This document shows, piece by piece, positions 11,431 to 21,700 of a stretch of 64,000 nucleotides of DNA. The translations under genes and the position numbers were made by a program. The notes beneath the pieces are model-generated. The model made no database searches, was not told the origin of the DNA, and worked only from the letters and a program-made list of their open reading frames with translations. Within the stretch, counting starts at the first letter, position 1. Each line of letters opens with the position of its first letter. The stretch spans positions 674,803 to 738,802 of the forward strand of contig MEHQ01004429.1 in the NCBI GenBank assembly GCA_008828725.1. Direction: 5' to 3'. The DNA comes from Saccharina japonica (taxonomy: Eukaryota; Sar; Phaeophyceae; Laminariales; Laminariaceae).

Positions 11431-12426
11431 CTTCTTCAAGGTCCATGTTTCAAACTTCAAGCTTGGAAAAACAGTGGGAAGCGGGATACGCATCGGCTAG
11501 GTAAAGAAGGACACGCGCAGACGTCCCCCGCACGTATGATATGATATGATATTAACCATGGGTCAGAGCTAAGAGTTACAGCAGCAGTACGGCATCGTAT
11601 AATTTTAATTTTATGCTTCTGTGGCCCTTGCCACGATCTTAGGTCGACCAAGATTTCCATCCAGGGGATGTCCAGAAAAAGGACTCAAAATCTGAAAATG
11701 GTTACGCCCACGCCGCGCAGAACTACGAAACTGCTGTTTTAGAGTTGTTGCTCATCCACAGAAAGGCACAGCAGCAGCAGCAGCAGCAGCAGCACGAAAA
11801 CAAGGCGCCCTCCCTCTTTCCCAACGAGTGCAAAGCAAGCCGTGCGAATGCGCAACCAACGCGATGCTGCGACTCCTGCTGACTCGTTCCCCCCCCCCCC
11901 CCCCCCCCCCGCCCCGGCCCCTGATATTCCATTGTGCGGCTGTACGACTCACGTGACAAACACGCAGCAGCAGTGAACGAAGAACCTCTGGTACTCTGCG
12001 GAAAGTTGGTACTATATACTCGTGTTACTGAAAAGATGCAGGTACTTGTTGTTGCACAAACAACTGCTGCTGCTGTCTGTGGTGCCTCACCTTGTAGCAC
12101 TTGGAGGAGCAGTACCCGATGAGGCACCTGGGGCACGAGTAATCCGCCGAGGCACGCGTGCACACCGAGCAGACCCTCCCGGCCGCAGCCTGCCGAGACC
12201 CCGACGAGCCTCCTCCCTCAACGCCCTCTTCCCCCCCCCTGTCACCAATGCCGGGGAAAATAATATTGACTTGGGCGCCGTTACTTGCTTGCTTCTCAGC
12301 TCGTGCTGTGCCAGTGCCTACCACGTCGAATTTCTTGACACGTCGAGATCCTGCCCTTGGCTTCACCGTCAGCGGCGTGATTCCGATGGACGATCGCTGC
12401 CACTCTGGCTGAGAGGAGCCCGTCAT
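1..12426 (-). CDS. ZNHIT2: ZNHIT2-like HIT zinc-finger protein (3' end runs off the left edge)
   Basis: Exons on the minus strand: 12426-12091, 2095-362 and 192-1 (continues beyond the window); all joins are phase 0. Exon 1 starts MTGSSQPEWQ and ends in the HIT finger (CSVC, YSCPRC, YCSSKCYK) at donor AAG|GTGAGG. Exon 2, after acceptor CCAAG, begins THGSGCTEAFF and supplies the last His and Cys, completing C-x2-C/C-x2-C/C-x3-C-x3-H-x3-C. Exon 2 also has the family block LTEEEKARFLRELASG...LIVPWEPWWEQ and the C-terminal LAYAYVLAVRLYNG region. Exon 3 reads LICAFQDAWGMFEAAGR...KRVGYFLLWARSHG. The known human protein is about 400 residues and links the R2TP chaperone to U5 snRNP assembly (PRPF8/EFTUD2). 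This one exceeds 750 residues, mostly from poly-Gln, poly-Gly, Lys/Glu-rich tracts and LGGPA pentapeptide repeats (plus-strand 1315-1390). Identity is firm; the ~10-kb intron join is supported by the finger but needs RNA. Confidence 0.85.
2595..2914. mobile_element. TTACGGGGGACCATAG-type inverted-repeat MITE, interrupted
   Basis: The left terminal repeat reads TTACGGGGGACCATTGTAAA and the right arm is GGTCCCCTAT interrupted at 2683-2897, then resuming CTATAGTCCCCAGTAAT. Without the insert at 2686-2894 and one copy of TTA, the right arm matches the intact family end (GGTCCTATTTACTATGG...CCGTAA) seen at 5081-5227 and 45111-45232. The interior carries ACACAAAACC and TTTCCCTATTTTTA as in the other copies. 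A further fragment follows at about 2915-3003. It lies in ZNHIT2 intron 1. Confidence 0.75.
2686..2894. mobile_element. 209-bp PIF/Harbinger-like foldback MITE, copy 1
   Basis: The ends are inverted repeats (GGGCCCGTATTAACGA / TCGTTAAAACGGGCCC) flanked on both sides by TTA. The interior has a second long inverted repeat (CGCTTTTCATTGGTTAACAC with its complement near 2815-2840, and GCACCAGCACCAA / TTGGTGCTGGTGC), so the whole element can fold on itself. A 3-bp TTA/TAA duplication plus GGGCC-type ends is the PIF/Harbinger (Tourist) pattern. There is no coding capacity. The second copy, at 59231-59439, has the same length. Confidence 0.85.
3908..4125 (+). repeat. ~210-bp structured dispersed repeat (family R1), near-complete copy
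   Basis: This copy runs from GTGCAAGTCCGCC to the C-rich end GAGTACACCCCCCC. Visible hairpins are CCGCCTcacAGGCGG, GCGCTTCGCGC and GTTGGtgaaaacCCAAC, followed by GGCATTGTAGGGATGC and ACTACGGCC. Related copies lie at 23232-23325, 39030-39232, 41040-41195, 45460-45560, 51482-51692, 53560-53775 and 61550-61730. There is no ORF and no tRNA A/B box. Here it is antisense within ZNHIT2 intron 1. Confidence 0.75.
5039..6623 (+). repeat. Near-identical direct duplication (~0.68 kb units, offset 901 bp)
   Basis: Unit 1 spans 5039-5720 and unit 2 spans 5940-6623. They differ by only a few bases (TATTTCCC versus TATTTGCC, a 2-base insertion near 6258, one extra A in a homopolymer). Each unit contains a TTACGG...CCCCCGTAA MITE (5081-5227; 5982-6127) and two tandem copies of a ~50-bp block, GCTGTGAGGGACCCTTTATA. 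The 219-bp spacer starts with an ambiguous N at 5721, immediately after unit 1, so an assembly artefact is possible. Confidence 0.85.
6729..6845. mobile_element. Diverged copy of the TTACGGGGGACCATAG-type MITE
   Basis: The ends GGGGGGCCCATGGCAAATAG and TTTACTATAGGTCCCCCGTA match the family's inverted termini, and the interior again has TAGTAAAAATAG and ACCGTAGGTTC. The element is non-coding and lies in ZNHIT2 intron 1. Confidence 0.6.
7160..7495 (+). mobile_element. tRNA-derived SINE, full-length copy
   Basis: The head resembles a tRNA gene: an A-box-like TAGACTAGTGGT at about 7168 and a B-box-like GAGTTCAAATCC at about 7210, 32 bp apart. It is followed by the family body (GAGGGAAGAAAGTGCTGAAA, CCCGGATCTGAGTTACGACT) and an A-rich tail after GATAATAAATGGGATG. 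Other copies lie at 19675-20000 (minus), 24169-24352, 31700-31910 and 59800-60145. It lies in ZNHIT2 intron 1. Confidence 0.85.
8297..8375. mobile_element. 79-bp TA-flanked MITE (ATATAAGG family)
   Basis: The inverted ends CCACTCTGACCGTAAATATA and ...CGGGTCCGAGTGG are flanked by TA on both sides, the target preference of mariner/Stowaway-type elements. Copies of the same length lie at 32284-32362 and 33054-33132, and a more diverged one is near 63774-63858. It is non-coding. Confidence 0.7.
8880..9415. repeat. AGATCAT-rich dispersed repeat, two tandem copies
   Basis: Two diverged copies (about 8880-9215 and 9175-9415) share the order CATCTACAGATAGATCATCT, CCGTTATG, GGATCTG..AGTA.AGATCC, CCAGGAA.CA, CATGCAG, CACCCG and GATC.GGGATCTATCT. 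A third copy lies at 32480-32757. The overabundance of GATC and AGATCAT is distinctive. No reading frame or terminal structure was recognised. Confidence 0.6.
10329..10386. repeat. Imperfect palindrome (hairpin)
   Basis: The left arm CCCCCTCTTATATCGTGGAT pairs with the right arm CTAATCTGTGATATAAGGGGG-type sequence around a short GACGGGGAGGG loop. It could be a foldback element remnant. It lies in ZNHIT2 intron 1. Confidence 0.5.
11381..11430. repeat. Run of 50 consecutive G
   Basis: An uninterrupted homopolymer follows GTATCGGGTTG. Its exact length is unlikely to be reliable in an assembly. It lies in ZNHIT2 intron 1. Confidence 0.9.
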
Positions 12427-12649
12427 GGCCTGATGGTTGTGGTAACTCGCTACAGATATCAAGGGTTGTGGCGTGGTGTTGTTGTGCGGTGTTCTTTGCG
12501 CGGGTGTGGGCTTGAGAGAAATAATTAGTTGCCCTGTATAGAGACGCCTTCGCAAGCATTGTGGAACTCCTTGATTACGTTGGTTGGCATCAAAACTACC
12601 TGCTGTCGCTGTGGTGGACATCTCCAGGCATCTCCACAGCCCCGACACC
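12427..12649. promoter_or_regulatory. Shared divergent promoter region of ZNHIT2 and RsmG genes
   Basis: Only about 220 bp separate the two proposed start codons, so transcription of both genes must start in or near this interval or from upstream untranslated exons. No TATA box or other core motif stands out. The assignment rests on gene arrangement alone. Confidence 0.4.
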
Positions 12650-13653
12650 ATGCGGGCACGCGACGCAGTAGTGGTAGCTTTGCTTTCCTGCAGTGGAGAC
12701 ATCCCCACAAGCACCTCGTTCTTGTTCTCTCCTCCAGGCTTGACGGCAACATCAGCAACACCATCAAGTCGGGGTCACACCAGCAGCAGCTACCCATGCC
12801 GACGAACTGCCTCCGCACGTCCAGGCTTCTGTAGCGGGCGACACAACGCACGGCGTCGATCCAGGCACCCGCACAGCAGCGCGTCCGACGAAGAAGCCGT
12901 GCAGCAGTACACCGACGGCGATCTCGAAAGTCTCACGCGCAGCGAGCTCCAGGCGCTGTGCAAGGAGCTCGGTGTGCGAGCGGTTGGGAAGACGTCTGAG
13001 CTCTTGACGAGACTGCAACATCACCAACATCAAGAACATGCGCAGCAGTCCTCTGAAGCTTCCTCCTCCTCCTCCTCCTCCTCCTCCTCCTCCTCCTCCA
13101 TGGACGGCCATGCGCCAGCAACGACATCGGTCGGCGACAACAGTCGCGCGGGACCCACTACCACCGCGCTCGACGATGTCCTCAGCACACCTGACCGCAA
13201 TTCCGCTGCTGCTAGTAGTGCGACTATTACTGCCGACCTGGAATCCACAACAACAACGACAACAACAGCAGCAGTAACACCCGCCGCAGCAGCAGCATCA
13301 TCATCACCATCACCACCTTCTCTTGACGGAGAAGCCTCGTTGGATCGATCGCTGCTGGCGGGTGGCGAGGATACTGAGAACGCAGATGTAACCGTCCCCG
13401 AGTTTTTGTTGGATGAGGTTCGGCCGGCGTTTGAGGAGCTTTCGGACGAGCAGTGGGAGCAAGTGAGGATGCTGGGGGAGCTGCTGACGGAGTGGAACGG
13501 AAGGGTGAATCTCATCTCGAGGAAGGATATCGCCAACGTTTTGCCGCGACACGTTATCCCGTGCCTTGCCATGGCCAAGGCTCTCAACCTCCAAGACGGC
13601 GTGGACGGTGAGAGATGGGATGGGGGTGTCAAAATTTGATTGCTGCGCGGCCG

Positions 13654-13719
<66 letters not shown>

Positions 13720-16700
13720 TCAGAGCTGTTCTTTGATTTTGGGTCTTTTTGTTCGAGTCAACCTTGTCTGTTCGCAGCCTAAAGTCGCCCTTCATTTTTT
13801 TTTCTTGCATCATGACAACGTACTGTAATACGGTTTACAGTAGTCGCGCCTATATAAGGCGGTCACTCGAGATAAAGCGGTCAAAATCGGCTTATCACGA
13901 CAGAAAATGCGAATAGAGCGGCTACCGCCCTATATACAGCACCAGACCCTTTAAAGGGCGGTAGCCGCCCTATTCACGCCCTATTTTCGCCTCCACATCG
14001 GTACAAAACCTAGCTCTGGTGCTGCGTCTGAGCGAGGTACAGTCAGTATCACACGCCTATTGCTGCTGTTGCTGCGAGAACACACGCACACCTCTTGGGT
14101 ACAACGAGCAGTGAGGATAAGCACGATGCACTCTGTGCAGCAGGCGAACTGCTGCGTTTTGTTCCAGCCCTCACCCCCGAGCGCCCTGACGGTCACGAAT
14201 GTCGCGGAAAACGCGGTGGTCGACTGCACCGGCTCTGCGGTGAAACCGACCCGGACTGCGACAACCCGATGCAGCGCACCTGCTGCGATTGTCTTGCCGC
14301 CAAGCAATCGTCGAAGGGTGTCTCGGGCAAGCGCAAGCGAAGCGTGCGGCAATGGCGATGCCTCCTTCTATCTGCAGAAGGCCAGGGTGTCGTGCATCAT
14401 AGCGCATGCCTCCGAGCCAGTGCAACTGGCAGACATGAGGCAATTTTGCGAATCTCGACAAGGGCAAAAGGGCAAGGGGGGGGGGCACAGCGGAGGACTG
14501 TACATATTACAGGACACCTAATAAGAAACAGGAGATCTGGTCCAGGCTGGATTTCTCACTTTAAGAGAGGGTGCTTTCTACACTAACTTCATGATAATGA
14601 CTCCAGAATTTCTTATTTTCCTGTAAATCCCAGCCTGGCTTTTTTATCAGGCTGTTTTTCATTCGGTGTCCTGTCCTGTACGTAGTGCATTACAGTAGTC
14701 AGTAGTACGGCACCGTATTATAGGCTGGAGCTCTGTTCTGCGTGTGTAGCTGTGCGAAGAGCCCTCTGCGGCGGGGTGCCTTCAGCGGGTGGTGTATGCC
14801 TTCGGCGGGCTGTGTCGCCCGCAGGTCAATTCATATCATACTGGCACTCCGTAAGCTGCGAAGTGTGTGTGCACCCGTCTGCTCTGCTGTGTTATTGCGT
14901 GTGTCTGACATCACACGTGTTCACTTTGGTACTGCTGTAACGCTGTACATTCCTTCTCCGAGCATGCGTATCTCGCTTCGTGTGACCCTCTGGGTCATTT
15001 TTTGGGTCAGGAGCACTCTGTGCTGTATAATAAAACGCTGTATTTACTCAATAGGGCGGTCACCGCCTTATTGGGATAGTATAAAAAGCCCAATAGAGCG
15101 ATTAACCGCCCTAACGTCATTAGGGCAGTTTTCGAGATAGGCCGGTCGAAATTTCGATGCACCACACCGCCTTATATAGGCTCCACTACTATAATGTGAA
15201 GACCGGCCCCTTGTGTATACCAGTACTGTACTATATCAGGGCAACGTGTTACCGTGTATGTGCGGTTGCCTAGACAACACAGGCTCTTGCAGGTGTTCCT
15301 GTTGTTGTACCCGTAGGATCTCACTTTCTTCTTCTGTGTGCCCGCTGCACGCCGTACGACTCAAACTCACGAAAAGCAATCAATGCATGACCGAAAAACA
15401 GCGGGCAAGCAACTCCCAGCGCCAACAGGCCGTACAGCCGCACGTATCCACTGCCGTGACTTCGAAACGCGACTTTGAGATGTTGACAGCATCCGCCCAG
15501 CCTAACCTCTTACGTACGTCCCGATTTTAGGGATATATTAGTTAACATGAAAGTTGGATAATTGCTGACGAACGCGCCCAAAACGCGCCCGCCCCGATGC
15601 CACCCATGTGCTACAAACGCTGCGTTATCTTGAAAAATAGTATTGGATGTGGGAACGGGGGGCGGACTGCCCGGGCTCCCCCTGGCAATCTTCTACCCGA
15701 AGGTGCAGTTCACCCTTATTGATGGCACGGGAAAGAAGATAAAGGCCGTGCACGACATGGCGCTCCGCTTGGGTCTCGACAATGTCCGGGCGTTTCACGT
15801 TCGGGCGGAAGAGGTGAGGGAGGGAGGGAGGGAGTGATCCCGGCCGCTGTGCAAAGAGGAAACGTGAAATATAAATCGCCTGGGCTAACTCCAGCCTCGA
15901 TCTAAATTCCCATTCTGTATTCCCTTGGCAGCTGTGGCGGGAATAAGAAATTCAGGATCCCAGCCGCTGTGCAAAGAGGAAGTGTGAAATATAAATCGCC
16001 TGGGCTAACCCCAGCCTCGATCTAAATCCCCATTATTTATTCCCCTTGGCAGCGGTGGCGGGAATATGAAATTCAGGATCCCGGCCGCTGTGCAAAGAGT
16101 AAATGTGAAATATATCCCCCGGCCTCGTCGGTTGGTTGCCCGGGCGTGCTTGTGTCGGTGGTGGTTGTAACGGTTGTTGTGGCAATTGTGGTGGTTGTAT
16201 ATTGTTTGCGGTATGTCGCTGTAAAATGGCGTTTTTTGTTGGTTGTAACGTTTGTAACGGCTGTATAGGTTGTAACGTAACGGTTGGGTTGTAACGTTTT
16301 GTAACGGCTGCAAGGGTTAATTGTATCGTTTGGAACCTCTGCAGCGTTTGCATGATTTGGTAACGGTTTCTGACGGTTGTATCGGTTGTAACGTTTGTAA
16401 CGTAAAATGAACCACCGTTTGGTATCGACATCAGACTCCGACATATATCAGTTGCCGGTGATCATGCGTCTATTATTAGCAATGGCAAAACCGTGAGTTG
16501 ATGTACGGGAGTTACCTATGCATACACCGAGAAAGGACACACACAATGCGAAGGCCTCGGCATTGTACAAGTATACCTCCACACCTTTTCAATGCCGCGT
16601 GAGAACCCGTCAACATCGTTTGATTCCCTTTCCAATACAATACTTCGAGTATCCCATCACAATTTGTTGTTTTTACTCCTATGGCGTATCCGTTTCTCGA

Positions 16701-17129
16701 ACACCCGCCGTTGTCGCCGCTCAGGTCCACGAATCGTTCGATTTCGTCATGGGCAGGGCGGTGACCGCTCTCCCCAAATTTGTCGGTTTCATCGACAAAA
16801 ACTTGAAACGGAACCAGCCGAACAGCTCGCCCGCTGCCGGGGGGGGGGGTAGAGACGGGGAAGAAGGCATCCGCTTGAAACGAGGGCTCTTGTACATGAG
16901 AGGGGAGGTGACCGCGGATGAGTTAGCGGAGCTAGGGGCACAGCCTTCAACGGTCATCCCGCTCCAACGGGACTTCGTAAAAGGTCCCGGTGGCGAGGAG
17001 GGGTCGGAGAGTGGGGGAGAGGGGGGGGCTAGGGATAGGGGCTACTCGTCCGTGTTTCATTTCACGTCCGAGGATATCTGGAATAGGATGCCCGTGGCCA
17101 CCAGCTCGAGCGCCGGGGAGCAAGATTGA
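12650..17129 (+). CDS. SAP-domain RsmG/GidB-type 16S rRNA (guanine-N7) methyltransferase
   Basis: Exons are 12650-13607, 15641-15813 and 16725-17129, giving 511 residues. Joins: GACG|GTGAGA to TAG|TATTGG (phase 1), and GAG|GTGAGG to CAG|GTCCAC (phase 0). An Arg/Ser-rich N-terminus precedes a SAP domain (residues ~91-124, [19 protein letters not shown] then [10 protein letters not shown]). A Ser/Thr/Ala-rich linker leads to the RsmG fold: [16 protein letters not shown] and RHVIP near 280-310, SAM motif [16 protein letters not shown] at the exon 2 start, and [15 protein letters not shown] in exon 3. Bacterial RsmG, about 210 residues, methylates G527 of 16S rRNA; a nuclear copy implies plastid or mitochondrial ribosomes. 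The N-terminus could be a targeting sequence but has no clear bipartite plastid motif. An in-frame stretch extends upstream to 12584 without an earlier ATG. The SAP domain is an unusual addition. Confidence 0.88.
13655..13712. repeat. (CT)n microsatellite
   Basis: A long perfect CT/TC run lies 47 bp after the first RsmG donor site and ends in TATCTCTCTTCAG. It is intronic. Confidence 0.9.
13848..15181. mobile_element. 1.33-kb putative non-autonomous DNA transposon with 15-bp terminal inverted repeats
   Basis: GCCTATATAAGGCGG at 13848-13862 is repeated exactly in inverse orientation at 15167-15181. Next to both ends are related subterminal blocks rich in GGCGGT/ACCGCC and TCGAGATA. Internal palindromic units such as GGGCGGTAGCCGCCC occur. 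No transposase frame was recognised, and target duplications are unclear. It occupies most of RsmG intron 1 and contains another MITE (14509-14674). Confidence 0.6.
14509..14674. mobile_element. MITE with ACAGGACACC ends, copy 1
   Basis: It begins ACAGGACACC and ends GGTGTCCTGT. The interior matches the copy at 22033-22204 (GGCTGGATTTCT, TTCTACACTAACTTCA, TTATTTTCCT, AAATC.CA.CC). It is 166 bp and non-coding, and is nested in the 1.33-kb element in RsmG intron 1. Confidence 0.75.
15836..16117. repeat. Tandem ~120-bp repeat, 2.3 units
   Basis: CCGGCCGCTGTGCAAAGAGG starts units at about 15840, 15960 and 16081. The first two run through CTAACTCCAGCCTCGATCTA to GGCGGGAATA.GAAATTCAGGAT and are nearly identical; the third is truncated. 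It begins about 25 bp after the RsmG exon 2 donor. Confidence 0.85.
16135..16420. repeat. GTAACG-rich degenerate minisatellite
   Basis: It is made of repeated TTGTAACG and GGTTGTA units with no regular long period. It lies in RsmG intron 2, ending about 300 bp before exon 3. Confidence 0.7.
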
Positions 17130-18715
17130 CAAGGGAAGGAGAGTTTTTGTTTTGTTTAGCTGATAAATTAGTTTGCTGGCGTTACTTGCCTGTGTGAACT
17201 CTTGAAAGCATTGTTTTTAGCGGTGCTGTTTCTTGGTACTCGTACATAGGTACACGGGTGCGTAGCCTATGCGCTGTTTAAGTGGATGAAAGGCGAAGAA
17301 GAAAAACTCGGTGTTATTGTGTTGATGCTTACTTTTATAGATGTTGTTAATGGTTTGCACCCTGGCCATCCACGCGCGGCTTTTTTCGCGGCTTTTGAGC
17401 GAAGCAATGAACGATTTTCGCTTGAATCGTCAGGGGGGGGGAAGGGGGGGGTGCGAGGGTCATCCCGAGGAGTCCGCCCTGCGGGGCACCGCACACTCGT
17501 CTCGGTTTTGGTGTCCGCCTATCAATAGTTATACTTCGGTGTACGGAAAATTATGGCGAACTCGTCTTCATCTCAAGTACCGAATATACTGTGACGATAG
17601 GTCTGGATTTCAGTACGGATAACAAAACCGTTTCTTACGCCAAGGACGCAGCAAATCTACCCTAGGTCACACGGTGGAATAGTTACAAATGCGTTGGTGT
17701 GAGTTCAACACCTACGTACAGGTATGCTAATACTTCTTGCAACGGACCTTCGGTGCCAAACGTATCGTCGCCTAAAAACATGACCAGTCAGAAAACTGCG
17801 GGCACGAAATACCTTTCTCTCTAGCTCAGGCAGCGCCGGCCGGGATCTGTACGTGCGGCCGATAATATATAATCGCATATTTATGTTTCCGTCCGTTTTC
17901 GCCTCTGAAGTTCCAAAAGGCTAATAGTGTATCTACATCCAGCTCGGGAATGATCGAGGCATTGAGGAAGAAGGCGAGAACCCGCCCGTCGCTGACTCGA
18001 TAATTCGGGTGCCTCCTTTCAATCGTCGTCTCCTGGCTCTCACTCCCGCGGTGGTTCGCATAACGAAAAAAATACTCCTAGTGCCTCGTACCTGACGGAT
18101 GGTCAGCTTCTCGGGTCTCGAGTTGCAACAGCGGGCTTAGCGAAACGCGAACCCGAACCCCCGAGTACACAAAGGGAGAAGACAACCTCCGCATATCACA
18201 GTTCACACCCCGGCATCCAAGCTATCCAAGCACTGGGAAACCCAGGAGGTATGCACGGCACGCGCCCAAATTCTCGTAGGGGCAGGGCACAGACAACCCT
18301 CACACGCCGGAGTTCCACACACCCGAGCGTCCAACCAATGGAAAACCAAAAGGCGTGCGACGCGCGCCCAAAATATCGTATGAACCCCTCGACTAAGGCG
18401 AATCAAGCGAACGTTTTTTGCCTTCTCCTTTCGCGTTGCTCGATGTGTATAGAAAGCATGTTATATCATGTCCAGCTACGAATCGTTGACGTGTATAGAG
18501 CATGCTATCGTAGCATGTCCAGCTACGAATCGTCGATGCTGTATAGAGCATGGTAGATATATAGCATGTCCAGCTACGACTTTTATTTTTTTAGCCAAAC
18601 AACCCCTCCGTCTCACAAGGGGTGCGTGGTCAATGGCCAAACGACTCAAGGCAAGCAACGAATAAGTACACGCCCCCCACCCCGCCCCCCAAAGCTATTT
18701 CTAACCCCCAAGCAG
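17130..18715. other. Convergent intergenic region, no gene seen
   Basis: This is the 3' flank shared by the RsmG gene (plus) and the TFIP11 gene (minus). It contains three ~45-bp units of ATCATGTCCAGCTACGAATC (18466-18580) and an R2-type repeat end at about 18603-18680. No conserved protein segment was found on either strand. Polyadenylation sites cannot be assigned. Confidence 0.6.
18603..18680 (+). repeat. R2-type repeat end
   Basis: GGTGCGTGGTCAATGGCCAA followed by AAGGCAAGCAACGAATAAGT and ACACGCCCCCC resembles the copies at 42245-42305, 41770-41850 (minus) and 63903-63975 (minus). It shares its terminal AGTAC(A/G)CCCCCC with the R1 family. It lies just beyond the TFIP11 stop codon. Confidence 0.55.
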
Positions 18716-21700
18716 CTAATCAAGCCCGCCGAACGAACTTGAACCGCCCCCATTTCTTTGGGTAGCGCCCCCCGCCCCCCCGGAAGCAGCGCTACCAGAA
18801 GCAGCGGCAGGTTTGTTTCCCGTGAGAGCCAAGAGGTCCTCAAGACCGACGGGAGACCAAAGTCCGGAACCCTTGGGGGTCTCGGTGAAGGTAACACTCT
18901 GGTCTAGGTAGACGGAGACGCCACCGAAGGCGTAGATCTGGTAACGAATCAGCGCGCGCAGAATGAGGAGAGGGATGTTTGGGCGGGGGGGGGGGGGGGG
19001 GGGGGGGGGTAGGGTGCGGTTTGTTGTTATTCACCGCGGGGTAATTTGGTAACGTGACGACGCGCGTTTTCTTTTGGTGGGGGGGGGGGGGGTGATAGCG
19101 GGAAGTTGGTGGACGATGGACGGCTCGCGCTGCGATAACCTGTGATGGTCGGTGTCGGCGTCAATGGTGACGCCCCAGCAGGGCATGCGCATGATGTTAC
19201 TGCCGTGACGTGGCCTGACTGCCGTGGCACCACATGACTGTCGTGACATATTGGAAGCGTGCTAGCGTATTGGAAGCGTCTAGGCTCGGGCAGGTATCAG
19301 TTGAGGGTGATCAAGAGGAGAGCACACGGTTCATACGAAAAACACGCAAAACACGAGGATTTAGTACAATGGTAGATGCTTCCACGACACCGTACCAGCA
19401 AGCAAAGCGGAGAAATAGAATTCCCGCCACTCAATACGATGCACCCTTACCGCCACTTCATAAAAGCCACCATCCATATATAACTCCTCAGAAGTCTACG
19501 ATTAATCCAACTCGATCTCCGAATCACAACCAACATGACATAATACGACTACCGTGATATGACACGATATGACTGCCTTGACATGATACGACATGACTGG
19601 CGTGGCATGGCATGATGTGGGTGTCGTAACATGGCATGACCTGACTGCCGTGGCATTTTGTTTTAATTCTTTTTTCCATCCTATTTATTATCTTCGCACT
19701 TCTGTCCCTCTCCCTCCATAGTCGTAACTCAGATCCGGGGTCACAAAGCAGGCTCTTCTTCCTCCTCCCCGCTACGGTTCGTGCCTTGATTTTTATCGCG
19801 CAGAGGGTTCAGCATTCCCAACGCTCGTCGATTTTTATCGAATTTTGCTAACTCATGCTCTCGCGCTTTCCGCTAGTCAAGATAGTTTTTTGCGAGAAAA
19901 AGTCCCTACGAGCATACACTCAGGGGGGCTCGAACCCACGACCTTGAGTCAAACAGGGACGAGATTTACCTGTCATTCCACCGGGGACGCCGGCTGGGGT
20001 CTGATATGGCACGGCATGACTGCCGTCACACGACATGGTTGTCGTGACATGACGTGATTGCCGGAACATGACACGACCTGGCTGTCGTGACATGACATGA
20101 CATAACTGCCGTGACATGGCACGACATGACTGCCGTGACATGACATGACCTGACTGCCGTAACATGGCATGAGCTGACTGCCCTGACATGACATGACTAC
20201 CACTGCCGTGGCATGACATGGTGTGACATTGCATGGCACCAACTGCGGTGGTTGTTGATGACACGCAATCGAGACAAATGCTACTACAAAAATTGGGTGC
20301 CGTCCCCGGTGTGTTTTTCTATCATTTAGTGCACGACACAAAATGCTCAGCCGCAAAATATCAAAGCAACACCACCCGCATAATGCGGCATCAGCACAAG
20401 CAGCGGCAATCTGCGGCACCGGCAGCAATCTGCGGCACCTGCAGCAATCTGTGGCACCTGCAGCAATCTGCGGCACCTGCAGCACTCTGCGGCAGCACCA
20501 GCACCGCCGGCAGCTTCAGCTCCAGAAATGTGCAGCAGCAGCAGCAACAGCAGCAGCAGTAGCAGCAGCATAGGGCTGCAAGTGCAGTGATGTGCACTCC
20601 GCCCAGGGTAACTTTTGTTCAAGCGGAGCCCATCTTTCCATTCGAGACGGCACCCGCCCCGCTACACGGCCGACCAGACACTCTCAGTGACCACGCGGGA
20701 CGTTGACACGAGACATCGCTACACCCGTTACCATTGCCCCGCACACTAATCGCCGGACAGTCCATACCGAGTCGGAGCATTCCCGAGAAATACGGACGAA
20801 AAGCCACTGTCAATATTATATTCGTCCGAAGTGAAGTGATTTTTTTTTTCATCCTTTGGCAGACCGGTAAACAAAACATGCCTTCAAACCCCTTTCGGGG
20901 GCTGCACTCGCGTTTTTGGGGACAGACTAACTTGAAATGAGTGTCGAATAGGTTTTACAGTGGTAAAAAAACCGATTTCAAGCTCACGACACTTCCACTT
21001 ACTTGCAAAAAAAAAAAAAAAAAACAGGTGTCAGATCGAGGATTTCGTCGAAACTCATCTTTGCAAGCTATATGTGGTCAACGTGTCAAATTGATTTTTT
21101 GTATCGTACGTAAATATAGGTTTCCTTTTAAATGGTTTCTACGATGTCCTAAAGGTCGATGCTTTACAGCCTCTACGATATTCTTGAACCCTTTTACTGC
21201 TGCGAAAATGATCCTACTCCAATTTCAACTAGTTTTGGCAAAACAAAATTGGCTTCATGTTTTTTGTTGCCTCTACCGAGTTCTTAAGCTCCTTTTTTTT
21301 TTGCTTCTACGACGTTCTTAAGCTCGTTTTTTATGGCATCCACTACTGTACGTTTTTTTTTTCGAATTTGTTTTGGCTTCTACGATGGTCCTGATACCTG
21401 TTTTTGTACATTAGTGGATTCCACGATATTTTCAAGGTGGGAACCCGCGCTGTTGGAGAAGTGCGTCGCACAAGCTGGCTTCCCCCCTGCCATCGATCGT
21501 TGCCGGTAGCTACTGTAATTTCGGTAGTGTGTTCGAGGTATTCCTCAATACTATGGCTGTAAAACACTAATCGTTTCGGAAGCCGTGACGATGTCACATC
21601 TTCGCACACACAGTACGCGTTTTGTGCTGCTGTTACCAGTTGGATTTCTTACGCGTAGGTGGTGCGTCGAAAAACTAAAACATACCAGGTATATTTTTGT

